Part shown: positions 44,839 to 56,137 of the stretch, piece by piece
Position numbering within the stretch: the stretch's first letter is position 1
Layout: each line of letters opens with the position of its first letter
Source: Euclidia mi
Lineage: Eukaryota; Arthropoda; Insecta; Lepidoptera; Erebidae
Assembly (NCBI GenBank): GCA_944739405.2
Contig: OX123197.2
Location: 60,178,047 to 60,242,046 of the forward strand
Direction: 5' to 3'
Length of the DNA: 64,000 bases
Notes under the pieces: model-generated
What the model saw: the letters and a program-made list of their open reading frames with translations, nothing else
Told to the model about the DNA's origin: nothing
Database searches by the model: none
Made by a program: the position numbers and the translations under genes

Positions 44839-45613
44839 TATGATGATCTAGCCTAGCTTAAAGTTTATTATAATAATGGGCAGTTACTAAGATTGTTTGT
44901 GAGTACTCAATATTACCAATTAGGTGTAAATCTAGTAAATTTCTTGAGCTATGAATACGAAGCTATAAATATGAAATACAGTACTAGTTACAAATCCACG
45001 GAACCACTATTCTATAGACAGCTAGTACCCCAAATTCATCTGAAAGTTATAACACACACACAAACCCAGTAATATCAGAACACCAGCGTCTTGATTGCGA
45101 TGACAGCACGCCTCAAGCAAACGATTGCCTCAAAACGATCGTGTTTGAGAACCCACTGATACCAACTATATGCATACATTCTATTGAGGTGCACTGAGAA
45201 ATCCTCTACAAAGGATTAATACCGTAATACTGCTTTCAAAGCGTCTCAAGCGGTACACATTAATCTCATACATAACTCACCAGTATAGTTTGAACTGCGA
45301 CAGCAGATATGTCGTTTAAAGACAGATCAGCGTAAATTGGTTATGTATAGCTTGATGTGTGGCCATGAGGAGCTTCTTAGTGCGCGGTAGAAGCAATTAG
45401 TGTATATAGTGACGTCATGTATTGGATGTCTTATTGTAGCTGATTGATTGAATTTGAAATTATAATTGTTTCACAACATTCTATGAACGGACTAGAAATA
45501 TTCGGATTCTAAGCAGCAATGTTTATATCGCACCAATTTTTCACCCTTGATTAATAATGTAACATTGACCCGGTTCTATTTCTGACAGACTTTCAGCTTC
45601 TACAGATTTTTTT
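44839..45613. other. No recognisable gene
   Basis: AT-rich with no feature that I can support. Confidence 0.3.
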
Positions 45614-46097
45614 GGGTTATTCTCTTAGGGCCCCGATCCCTGAGGCACCCGTACCGGAGGGCCCTGATTTAGTTATGTCTTGGTAAACTCAATTAAAAGT
45701 CAATTTGACTTGAAAGTACCGTCAACAGAAACACATCGTTTATAAAATATTATTAGTTACTAAAATTAAATACTTAACTTTAAGGATCAGGAAAAAATAT
45801 AGAGTTTGCTTGGCTATAGTAAATATTATAATTAAAGAATACAAAGTAGAGTTTCTTATGGCGATCACAGGTTTTAATTATTGTCACAATCAATTATTTT
45901 TCAATACACAAAATTCAAAATATCTAGACTAAATGAAAAATGTATATAATTTAAAAACAGGCAAAATTGGACTTCAACAATCAAATATAAAAATAATCAA
46001 CATTAATAATGTAATAGGAAAGTTAAAAAAAAAATTGTTAATTACATCTAATCTGAAAAATGTTGCTGTCGTAAATTGTGGAATATATTTGATAACA

Positions 46098-46365
46098 TAA
46101 CATAACTTCACGCCTTTTATCCCAGAAGGGTTAGGCAGAGGTGTATTACACACGTACACTTCCCCAGTTATGTTTCGGTCCCAATGTAATAGGGGGCAAG
46201 CCTATTGCCATCTTCCGGGTGCATCATTAAGCAAGCGATAATTAATTTATAATGCACACATAACTTCGAAAGGTCAGAGGTGTGTGTCCGGGGTACCTGG
46301 GGATCGAACCCGAGACCATCGTCGCGGCAATTCATTACTTACACCACTGGGCTATCGCCGCTTAT
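46098..46365 (-). mobile_element. tRNA-derived SINE, minus strand
   Basis: TTCACGCCTTTTATCCC...GTTAGGCAGAGG (tail) then GGGGCAAGCCTATTGCC. The head at about 46365 carries the B box as the complement of GGGGATCGAACCC (46301-46313) and an A box in CCACTGGGCTATC. Ends 25 bp before the inner TIR. Confidence 0.8.
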
Positions 46366-47178
46366 ATATTATTTGATAATATTGTAATATTTACATATCG
46401 AGGGTTCACGGGCAAAATGTATTAAGCGACATTTTTTAAACTTTACAGGAGAGCGTTTTAAAGTTTCAATTTTACGAAAAAAAATCGTTATAAAAAAGTA
46501 TAAGGTTATTAACGAAAAAGCGACCGAAGTTGATTTCCATGACAAAAGCTGCATAATTGAGTATAGTTTTCATTTCTTTTAAGTTACTATTAATAGAAAT
46601 AAAAGTCGCTTGATACAATATTACCCCAGTTTACTTTTATTTAGAAACAGGCTAAATGATATAAGTGCCATAAACTTCACGTTACCGGTGTAGGAAAAGT
46701 GATTTAAGCGACACTCTGGTATTATTTTGTGTAAGGCTAAATATATGAACAACCATTGGAATACTAAAATAAAATCAGGCAAATCGGTTTAAGCAATTGA
46801 AATATCATAAAGTAGTTGCAGATTAAAATGATTTATGTAGTACTTTTCTCTAAAAGTAAATTGTTTGAAATAACAATTAATTTGTATGTGTAATTAGGAT
46901 TGGCGGTTAGATCAACATTAATTTGGACTATTTTTTATTTCCTACAAATGAAAAATTTTAAGAAATTTTAAAATAAAACAAATACGTGTTTAAAATCAGA
47001 CAAGTGATCGTTTTTATTATAATAGTGGCACAAGGATTCACATTTTTCGCTATTTGAAAAATATTCAGATAACAAGCTGGTGATAACAACAAAAAAGGCT
47101 TTTCTAAAAATAATAATAAAAATTAGGTAGCAAAAACATCAATTCTAATTGAGAAAAACTAAATAACATCATTATATC

Positions 47179-47375
47179 ACACACATACAACTTTTGATTT
47201 TCCTCTCTTCATTAAAAATAATCAGGTACTAATATTAAAACCGAAAACTACTTCTATTTTCATCTTCTGTCTCATCTTCTATGTCAGTATCTATCAATAC
47301 GTCTTTTGAAGAACATAACACACACATACAACTTTTGATTTTCCTCTCTTCATTAAAAATAATCAGGTACTAATA
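47179..47375. repeat. 56-bp direct repeat
   Basis: 47179-47234 and 47320-47375 are identical (ACACACATACAACTTTTGAT... to GTACTAATA). The second copy is cut by the mariner insertion right after its TA. Confidence 0.85.
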
Positions 47376-48651
47376 CGGAAAATTTCGGGAATCAAGGAAG
47401 TGACACAACATTACTAGGCCTATTTAAAAATGTATTTATTGCTTTTCGAAGTATTCTCCGCGAAATTTGACACATTTTTCCATACGATGGAACCAATAAT
47501 TGAAGCAACGATTCCATTCGGAAGTTGGGGTCTCTAAAATTGCCGTTTTGTAGGCGTCCACAGCTTCTTCAGGTGATGAAAATCTCTGTCCACGCAATTT
47601 ATTTTAGGGAAAGTATAGAAATCATTAGGGCTTAGGTCGGGGCTGTACGGCAGATGGTCTAATAATTCTATGTTTTCTTGCTCTAAAAACTGTTTTGTTT
47701 TGTGCGCGGTGTGAGAACTCGCATTGTCGTGATGGAGGATGATGCGGCGGTTACGGTTCTCTTTACGGAGTTCAGAAACGACCTGTGGCAAACAAATGCT
47801 AGCATACCATTCTGCATTAAACGTTCTTTGTCCCTTAAGAGGAATATTCGTAACATGGCCGGTTTTGGAGACAAACGTGGCCACCATTTTTTTGCAACAC
47901 TCCGTGAACGAAAAATTTTTGTTGGCTTTAACTCATTTTTGAACACCCCAACTCGCGACTGGTTTTTTGTTTAGGGTTCGTACGCATATATCCAGGATTC
48001 GTCACCTGATACGATGTTGGAAACAGCATTTGAGGATCCTGCGTGGAATCTTTCGAGAGTTCTGACGCACCAAGTAACGCGAGCCGCTTTTTGCTCTTCA
48101 CAGAGCGAATGCGGTATCCATCGGGAAAACAACTTTTTTACACCTAATTGTTCATGCAAGATTATTTGTATTTGACTCATGCCAATGTCTAAAGTTGCCT
48201 GAATTTCGCGGTATGTCACATGTCGATCTTCCTCAATCAGCTTGCCAACAGCATCAACGTTTTCTTGGGTGACTGCAGTTTTAGGATGACCTTGACGGGG
48301 ATCATCACTGAGCTTGACACGTCAACGTTGAAATTCAGCAAACCAGCGATAAATTGTGGTTTTGGATAGGGCTTTATCATCAAATGCAGAAATCATCCGG
48401 TCAACACACTGTTTTTGTGTTAAACCACTTCGAAAGTTATATAAATCATCACTCTTGAATTTTCTCGAGTCAATTCCATTTTCTCAACGACTAAACAAGT
48501 TTGACAAAACCTTGTGACAAGACCGAGAAGCTTTATTTTTTTAATAAATGGTATTCGATTTTTAAAACCAAGGAGTTTTCAATTAAAAAGATTTTAATAT
48601 GACAGGAACAGTGGAAATATTCCATTCCCGATACTTTTAGTGCAGCCTATG
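47376..48651 (-). mobile_element. mariner element, mori-like, minus strand
   Basis: Flanked by TA on both sides (47374-47375, 48652-48653). The 5' TIR (complement at 48651: CATAGGCTGCACTAAAAGTA) is clear; the left TIR is shortened (AAAATTTCGGGAAT). It carries one full-length but broken transposase. It sits inside the 46391-50355 element. Confidence 0.8.
47436..48479 (-). pseudogene. mariner transposase, full length but frameshifted
   Basis: ATG at 48479 and stop at 47436 span about 348 codons, the family's usual length. It has an N-terminal double helix-turn-helix (TQKQCVDRMISAFDDKALSK), then catalytic blocks GDESWIYAY, HHDNASSH and YSPDLSPNDF, giving the DD34D triad, and the usual C-terminal RGEYFEKQ. 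An in-frame stop near 48320 and frameshifts near 47970 and 47600 inactivate it. Confidence 0.88.
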
Positions 48652-48689
48652 TATTAAAAAAGGTTTTTTTCCCGTCATGACCTTATTTT

Positions 48690-49575
48690 CCTTACTTACC
48701 GCTTAAAACCTCCTAAATCCCCTCCTAAAGTCCGGTACATTCGTTGTTTCGGTCGCATGGATGTTAACAAACTCGTTCAGGATGCTTCATGATAAATTGG
48801 GACAACATGTTTTCTGACTCCACTGTTGACGAAAAAGTATTTCTTTTTAATAGCTCGATTTGTCGTTTATACGATGTTTATGCCCCGGTGAGGCAGGTCA
48901 AACTGAGGCATCCTCCATCACCCTGGCTTACGGTGGGTGTCCGTATGGCAATGCGCCGTAGGGATCGGGCGTTTAGGAAATATAAAAGGGACCGGTGCGA
49001 GGAAAACTGGGCGCTATTCAAATCTGCAAAGAATCGGTGTAATCAAATGGTGCGAAATGCCAAACGACGACACATTCTCAGCAATATCACTTAATCGCCT
49101 GCCAATATCTGGAAGTTCCTTGGCACTCTTGGTATTGGCAAGCATCATCGGTGTGACTTCCGTCTGACACTTGGTTTGGATGGTATTAACCAATATTTCA
49201 CCACTCCCACTCCATTGGATCACCAGACCAAGTATCTGGCAGTCAACTATTTAATTAACTTACCCGACCTAGACATCTTCCAATCAACTTACAAAAAACA
49301 ATCGTTCCAATTTTCTCCAAAGTCTTCGGATGATATCAAAAAGATAACCCTTTCCCTTAAATCTAATGCCTTGGGACATGACATCATCAGGCGTGCGCGG
49401 TATGGTTATGACCATCTTGGACCAACTACTTCCGGTGATCTCTCACGTCATTAACTTTTCCCTTGAGTCTGGTTCCTTTCCGTCCTTGTGGGGTAAGGCC
49501 TACGTTATCCCTCTAGCCAAGACCACCAATCCTTCTCTTCCCAACCAGTTTCAACTCATATCCATACTCGTTCAT
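48690..49575 (+). pseudogene. Jockey-like LINE fragment, endonuclease-RT linker and RT start
   Basis: 48789-49094 encodes a linker block with WLTVGVRMAMRRRDRAFRKY. 49176-49454 and 49366-49575 continue in other frames with KKITLSLKSNALGHD and LLPVISHVINFSLESGSFP. The RT catalytic blocks and 3' end are missing, so it is truncated at both sides. At the right break CCATACTCGTTCA occurs twice. Confidence 0.7.
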
Positions 49576-49627
49576 GTCCATACTCGTTCACGGTTCACGG
49601 TGACTGAAGCACCGCGGGGGCACGCGC

Positions 49628-49798
49628 GTTATTCACAGTGACGTAAATGAAAGACTCTGGCGCCGAAACGATATGTCTTACCCGACAACGGATAAACGAT
49701 TTATAACAAATTTTGACTATCTTAACGAATATAGATTTCCTAATTCCAGTAGAGTAAAAATGTTTCAACTTCCACCACTTAGTATACAATATGTCTGA
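49628..49798 (+). pseudogene. 56-codon remnant frame, unknown
   Basis: An open frame without ATG at its start, reading NERLWRRNDMSYPTTDKR then FDYLNEYRFPNSSRV. The composition looks protein-like, and it adjoins the 43-bp repeats, so it may be the end of the inner element's lost transposase. I do not recognise it. Confidence 0.3.
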
Positions 49799-49874
49799 TG
49801 AGACGAGTTTTTATTAATTTAGTTCAAGAAGAAGGATTTAACCGCCGAGTATAATGAATTTTTATTACATATGA

Positions 49875-50060
49875 AAATGATTTAAGCGCCTGTGTTTATT
49901 CATATCAGATGCATGGTAAATGATTTAAGCGACACAAGGTATGGATTTCAGCAGCAGGCTAAATGTTTTAAGCGACATCAAGTATGAATTTCAGGTGCAA
50001 GCAAAATGCTTTAAGCGACGGTATGTATATATTTTAGGCGCAGGCAAGACGATTCAAACA
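49875..50060 (+). repeat. 43-bp subterminal tandem array
   Basis: Units start at 49875, 49918, 49961 and 50004, exactly 43 bp apart, with a decayed fifth at about 50047. Shared core: AAATGNTTTAAGCGAC, then AAGTATG, ATTTCAG and GCAGGC. It ends about 250 bp inside the right TIR. Confidence 0.85.
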
Positions 50061-50775
50061 CCTTATCTTACCAAACTTATGCCGGGGAAAATAGCTCAAG
50101 TCAAAAACACTAAATATTTCACCTGTATGAAGTCCATTTTTTCTTAAATTGTAAAAAAATTTTGTCGCTTCAATCAAAGCTACTCCGAACTGAGCCTAAA
50201 TTTACTATTGTTTTAAACGCCAAAAAAGTGCTCAGATCAGCACGAAACCGAGTGCAAACGACGCAGAAAAATCCGGCGATTCCGAATATGTATATAACTC
50301 AATATCGGCTTGGATGTCGCTTAATACATTTTGCCCGTGAACCCTCGATATGTAATATGTATTCTTTCCGTTCTTATAATATCCTATTATATTTGAAATA
50401 TTATAATCAAACTGTATTAACCGCAATTGAATCTATGAGTTGGTGTTGTACAAACTTTTAAATTAAATATTTTCGTCTTATATATTTCAAACTCATATTT
50501 TATGCACTTTTTATGACGACGGTACAAGTCGAAAATAATAGAAAAATAAACATGATAAATTTAATCAAATTTATCGTTTTCAGGGCTCTCCGGAACGTGT
50601 GCCTGATCTGGGCTCTAAGAGAATAACCCATTTTTTGTGGGATGGAAAACATGTAACTAGTCTCCATCAAAAGATTCAAAGTTAAGTTTGAGGTAGTTTG
50701 TATGATAAATTCGATCACGCAATAAAAGTGGTCACGCATAATGTGTGCATATGGTTTGCGCGACGTGGCGCGATT

Positions 50776-52392
50776 CTTTTTTTATTTTTTTTTATTAAAA
50801 AATCCTGTCAAATTGACTTCACGCTGCCTGATGGTAAGCTGACAGTGAAGTCCTATTGTGAAGGCCACCATCCCCAATTGCTGGTCAAGCAATGTGACAT
50901 GGCAGCCCTCACTTTGACGGCCTTGAGAGATGCTTTTCACGCCCCGCTTAAAGGACCCAGGATCAAGGGAGGAAGGAAACACGTGAGCTGGCAGTGAGTT
51001 CCACATCTTTATGGTACGGCAAAGATAAGATGTACCGAACCTTTTCGTACGTGACGGTATCTGTTCTACCGTGTAAGCGTGGCACCTTAACCCGGCACGT
51101 GTTGTTCGGGATAGGAAAGGAGAGGGTGGGATAAGTTGAAAGAGTTCTTCTGAGCAATCACCGTGATACAATCGGTAAAAGACAGCAATTGAGGCTACGT
51201 CCCTGCGTAATTGCAGAGATTCAAGGGTCTTAGTAGCCTCAAGGTCACCTATGATATGGACAGCACGCCATTGCAACCTATCAAGGGCATCTAGCAGGTA
51301 CTGAGTGGAGCCGTTCCAGAGATGAGAGCAGTATATCACGCAGGAGCGAACCTGAGTGTTGTATAATAGACAAAGCTGCTCCGGCGTGAAAAACCTCCTC
51401 ACTCTGTTCAGGACTCCGAGTTTTCGAGATGCTGATTTAATGACACCCTCGATGTAGTTTATCTGGTTGAGATTGCGGCGTATGTCCATACCAAGTATAT
51501 TTAGACTGTCCTGTATCGGTAGTGGATTGTCCAGAAGAGAAGGTTGGGGAAGGAATGGAGATAACTTTGCTGAAAATGCGCACACCTGTGTCTTCTTGGC
51601 GTTGAACTTGACCATGTTTTCAGCACCCCAATTCGAGATGCTGTTCAAAACCTGTTCAAGCTCAGCGACAAGTTTTCGCCTATTTTCCTCAATGTCGGCC
51701 TGCTTAGCCGCAGGATGGCCGAGATACCGCCCATGCACGGTACTGTCATCTGCATATCAATACATGCTCCCAAAAGTGAGCATATCATTGATATGCAGAA
51801 GAAAAAGTGTGGGTGATAAGACGGATCCCTGGGGCACACCAGCATTTACCTGCATAAACTTTGAATTTTGACCTTCGCAAATAACTCGAACACGTCGTTC
51901 ATGCAGGAAGCTAGCAACCCAGTTGCACAATCGAGGTGGCAAGCCGTAAGCCGGAAGCCTGGAAGAAGCGCACGATGCCAGACTCTATCGAAGGCTTTGG
52001 AGATGTCGAGGCTGATAGCCAACGACTCCCCGTGCCTGTCCATAGCCGCACCCCAAAGGTGAAGGACATACGCTAGAAGATCGCCCGTTGATCGTTTCGG
52101 TCTGAAGCCATATTGTCTATCATTGATAAGAGAGCGATCTTCTATGTAGCGAACGAGTTGGGTGTTGATTACCCGTTCAAATACCTTGCAGAGAATAGGG
52201 GTGATAGCTATGGGTCGATAGTTAGCTGGATCAGAACGATTCCCCTTTTTGGGAATCGGTTGTACGTTCGCCTCCTTCCAAGCCTGCGGCATCACGCCAG
52301 AGGAATAAGACAGAGGATACAGGCGTGTGAGCGTTGGAGTCAACTCGGCTGCACATTTCTTAAGAACAACCGCTGGGATAGAAATACGGCAT
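50776..52392 (-). mobile_element. LINE-C: 5'-truncated Jockey-like LINE, minus strand
   Basis: A-rich tail at 50774-50806 on the plus side (T-rich), a 3' UTR, and RT through to the C-terminus. The 5' end is truncated at about 52392, exactly where the AAAAG microsatellite begins. Confidence 0.8.
50782..52392 (-). pseudogene. LINE-C reverse transcriptase and C-terminal region
   Basis: From 52392 down: IPAVVLKKCAAEL, NYRPIAITPILCKVFERV, YGFRPKRSTGDLL, LDISKAFDRVWH, then in the next frame VNAGVPQGSVLSPTLFLLHI, YADD (about 51745, right after a stop), FNAKKTQVCAFS, and the C-terminus TIKMWNSLPAHVFPSS. Two frame changes, near 51900 and 51750, separate three open segments, the last 318 codons long. 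Confidence 0.88.
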
Positions 52393-52575
52393 AGAAAAGA
52401 AAAGAAAAGAAAAGAAAAGAAAAGAAAAGAAAAGAAAAGAAAAGAAAAGAAAAGAAAAGAAAAGAAAAGAAAAGAAAAGAAAATAAAAGAAAAGAAAAGA
52501 AAAGAAAAGAAAAGAAAAGAAAAGAAAAGAAAAGAAAAGAAAAGAAAAGAAAAGAAAAGAAAAGAAAAGAAAAAA
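52393..52575 (+). repeat. (AAAAG)n microsatellite
   Basis: About 36 pentanucleotide units with one AAATA variant near 52484. It creates spurious KEKKRKEKK and FLFFSFLFFS frames. Confidence 0.95.
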
Positions 52576-53171
52576 TATTTTGTAACAGCACATAGGACAC
52601 ACAATAGAAAATAAGTAGGCAGGTACATATACAACAAATAGTAGTAGGTATTAAAACATTTATATAAAAGAAGAAACAAAAAAAAAACAATTACAATATA
52701 ATATGGTGAGGATGTGTCCCATCGCTGGCCAAAAAAGGTGGCTGGATCAGCACTATGTCCAGTGATGCTAGTGCATACCGGACGCTGGTATTCTTCCATA
52801 CCCTTCTAGACATCCCGGATGTGCAACCATCGCCGTGCCGATCACAACATGCAATCCGTGTGAGGTGTATCAGGGAATGTGTATTGTGTAGTGAATTATA
52901 TATACAGATTATCTAGTTAATAATAAAAAAATATATATGCACATACTTAGTTGCATATAGTTAATAAAATAAATAAATATATTAATGATATAAGTTACAT
53001 AATAATAAGGTGGTACATACTCTTGGTGGCTGCCGATCGTCGGACTCTCTTTGACGCCAAGACCTGCGCTTGAGGAGAGAGTGGTGACAAACTTTCCCCC
53101 GCTCAACCGTCTCTTTGCTCAGCATAACTGCCCCACAATCCTAAATAGCGTCAGCGTTCTAACATCCTAAC
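52576..53171. other. Unassigned repeat-like sequence
   Basis: Holds an A run (52677-52688), then a GC-richer block with GTGGCTGGATCAGCACTATG and GCATACCGGACGCTGG that looks like LINE or SINE 5' material. No ORF. Confidence 0.35.
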
Positions 53172-53286
53172 CTCATTATTACATACATACATACGCTCAC
53201 GCCTTTTCCCGTCGGGGTAGAAAGGGACAACCGAACGCCACTTGCTTCTATCCTTATAGACCTCACGCGCTTACTGGCAACCCTTG
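53172..53286 (-). repeat. Left half of the repeat split by LINE-B
   Basis: ACATACATACATACGCTCAC...CACTTGCTTCTATCC...CTCACGCGCTT. It matches 28535 up to the point where that copy continues CCTCTACATTC; here LINE-B begins instead. Confidence 0.75.
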
Positions 53287-53824
53287 CTAAAGTAACTCTT
53301 GGTCCGTATTTAATTCTAAGATATAAATTGCAAATTGAGTTTAATTGAGATAAAAGTGCAAAAAGTGAGTTCTGATTAAGTCAATTTCAGTGCGGTATCG
53401 TTTTACACACTAAAAATAATCTCCACACGATATTGAACTTCGTGCTATAAGTGACTAGTACAAGTTACAATTAAGTATAATTATAAGTGAAAACAGTGCT
53501 TTATAACAAAACAACAATATACAGTTACCACAGTGACTAAAAGATAGTGGACGCAAACATTTTAGTGAACAAAATACAGACCAAATTTTAAGAAGACTAG
53601 CAAGTACCGTTTTTTTTTCCTACATTCAAATTAAAATTTCAAAAAATAGCCAATACAAAAGTAGACGGGCGCGTTCCAGTTAACATTGAAACAGATTCTA
53701 TAATAATTGTGTGGCAACACCATAGCAACACTACTCCGTACTCCAAACAACTTGGACACGAGCTTTTTGAGCCTACGTTTAGTTACACGCAGAAAAAATA
53801 GTAGCATCTTACAGATATTAAAAC

Positions 53825-54864
53825 ATGGACAACATTACAATTAGAAAAAAAAACACAAAGTCAATCATGCAGCGATATATCAAACATGATAGAAGACTAC
53901 GTTTCGGCTGGGAACAGTCCTGCGTCCTCAATAATAATACATTTAAAGCTACAAATAGAACAATTAGTTATGGAACTCGACGGAGCACACATTGAGATCG
54001 AAAATCTAAATACAGAGAACACCGAGCTCAAAAAAGAATTGGCAAAATGTAGAAAGACGATAGAAATGCTAAAAAAAGTGTCTGGTAATACTTCGAAAAA
54101 ATCTAACAAACATTCAATAGAGAGGTCCATGCAGAATCCGGTTATACCGGCAAAATTACAACAAAACGAAGTCGTTTTGGACAACGAATCGATGACGACA
54201 CCAAATGATGATTTGCAGCGACTGGAACCTGGGTCTCAGAAATCCAACATTGGGCGAAATGAGTCTCCGATTCACTCACCAGAGGGCGACCGTGCAGCTC
54301 ATCATGAAGTTGGCAACAATTCATTCGAACAAGTCTATGTATTCGACTCATGTGACAGATGTTGACATTAGTGATAATCGTAACTTTTCGAAAAACTTGT
54401 CGAAAAATGTTTTTACCTATGCTAATTGTAAAATATGTCTCATTAGCGACAATAACACAAATAAAATTCTGGAAAGAGCTCAAAATACTTTCACAGGTGC
54501 AAAAATCTGTCATTACTGTTTGCCAAACGCCAATATAGTGGAACTCCTTGCAACAGTTGACAAAAAGGTAGAAAAATATACTCTAAATGATTATTGCGTT
54601 ATATTTTTAGGTGAAAGGGATTTTCAGGCATCCGACAGGTACGTAGATTTAGTCACTCAAATAAAATGTGAACTAGAGCTGATTACACATACAAATGTTA
54701 TTCTGTGTAACTCTAATTTTAAACTGAAGCAAAATGTTACTCTATTAAATAGGAGAATAAAAATCTTTAATCAGCATTTATATCAAAGTAATCAGATTCA
54801 TGAGTTTGCCTACTTGTTTGATACAAATCAATCCCTCAAATATACTTTTGAAATGTTTTCCTAA
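53825..54864 (+). pseudogene. LINE-B ORF1 (coiled coil plus esterase-like domain)
   Basis: The best start may be the ATG at 53825, which joins the main frame only by a slip in a run of nine A (53845-53853); the ATG at 53886 is already in frame. The first open stretch (to 54365) has a coiled coil (QIEQLVMELDGAHIEIENL). After a second frameshift, 54205-54864 gives a domain with FLGERDFQASDRYVDLV and a following strand-helix pattern resembling the SGNH/esterase part of LINE ORF1s. The role would be RNA binding and chaperoning. Confidence 0.65.
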
Positions 54865-55051
54865 CACACAGGGAAAATAAACAACAAAGAAAGTGCTTGT
54901 ATATTTTATGATTTAAGAAATTATATAAACTAATTGAGATCATTCTTTGTCCATAATATTGTTAACTATACACACAGTAGCAGAAATGCTGTCAAAAATA
55001 ATTGTAAGCGAGGGACTATTCCTTTTTACTTTAAAAAGCTCCCAACTATGA

Positions 55052-56137
55052 AAAGCACTGCGATACAAACAGAGACTGAGTTTTTTCGAACCTAACAATG
55101 TATTTACTATATTACACCATAATGTACAAGGCATAAGATCAAAAATAAGTGAACTTGAAATTTTATTACACTCTAGAAACATTGATGTTTTTTGTGCAAG
55201 TGAAACCTTTTTTCAAGACAGAAATGCTGAGATTTTGCAATTACCAGGGTATAAGGCAGCTGTTTATTTTTCAAGGAAAAACAAAAAAAGAGGAGGGGTG
55301 TGCATATATGTCAAAAATTCTGTATGCTATAATAAACTAGACTGGATTGCAGAATATTCAATAGAATCTCACTTCGAGTGCTGTGGTATTGTTATACCAG
55401 CCACTAAGTGGTTCATGCTGTGTTTATATAGATCTCCAAATAGTAATTTCCCACTGTTCATTGATAAACTTGATAAACTATTGCATAAATTAACTATTCG
55501 GTCAAGATGTATGAGTGCAAAGATTTCTATTCTTGGCGATTATAACATAGACACTCTTATTGCTAGTACTAGAAGTAAACTATTTATTAACATATTGAAA
55601 AAATATAACTTAAAATTAACTCTAAACAAACCCACAAGAATAACTTCACATTCTGCACCCTGCATTGACAATATAATTACAAACCACACAAAATGTAAAA
55701 CAGAGATCTTGGATTTAGGCATTTCTGATCACACTGGACAAATTATCAAAATACCATGCAGTTTAAGCTTTAAAGAAAAATACTGGTTTATAAATAAGAT
55801 AAATATAAAAGAAAATAAAGAAATATTTTTAAAATACATATCTCAACTTAAATTTACTGAAGTTTATCAAGCGTCTCACGTTGATACAGCTTACAATACA
55901 TTTATTGAACTATTTACTCTGATTTTCAACTTATGTTTCCCTATAAACAAAATAAAAATAACCTATAAAAAAGCAAAACCATGGAAAACCAAAGGCATTG
56001 TGACAGCAAGCAAAAATAAAAGAATTATGTACCTAGGTTCTAAGAGAAGTAATTGCAAAAACAATAAAATTAATTATAATAAATACTGTAACATTTTTAA
56101 GCGAGTTATAAAAGAGTCTAAAAGATATCCAACATAA
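55052..56137 (+). pseudogene. LINE-B ORF2, endonuclease part
   Basis: Open from 55052 without an ATG before the conserved ILHHNVQGIRSK start. Further APE-type motifs: CASETFF, LYRSPNS, LGDYNIDT and LGISDHTGQ. The linker follows, and the frame ends at 56137, a few codons after the RT frame (plus one) becomes open. One base change would join them. Confidence 0.85.

Larger units (their letters stand above)
46391..50355. mobile_element. Inner TIR element: perfect 42-bp TIRs and 43-bp subterminal repeats
   Basis: 46391-46432 (TTACATATCGAGGGTTCACG... to AAGCGACAT) equals the complement of 50314-50355 over 42 bp without mismatch. TAT flanks both ends (46388-46390, 50356-50358). Exact 43-bp-period repeats headed AAATGNTTTAAGCGAC lie at the right (49875, 49918, 49961, 50004) and more weakly at the left (46654, 46697, about 46739), in the same orientation. 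The interior holds a mariner and a LINE fragment, and no transposase I recognise. Confidence 0.8.
45614..50629. mobile_element. Outer TIR element of the nested set, about 5.0 kb
   Basis: 45614-45672 (GGGTTATTCTCTTAGGGCCC...GTACCGGAGGGCCCTGA) and the complement of 50581-50629 (GGGTTATTCTCTTAGAGCCC...GTTCCGGAGAGCCCTGA) are inverted repeats of roughly 50-60 bp with scattered mismatches. ATTTTTT follows or precedes each end, a possible 7-8-bp duplication. Most of the span is later insertions. Confidence 0.6.

Noticed and set aside
52340..52799. FLFFSFLFFS and KEKKRKEKK ORFs
   Set aside because: Translations of the AAAAG microsatellite. Only the part below 52392 on the minus strand is a genuine LINE-C frame.
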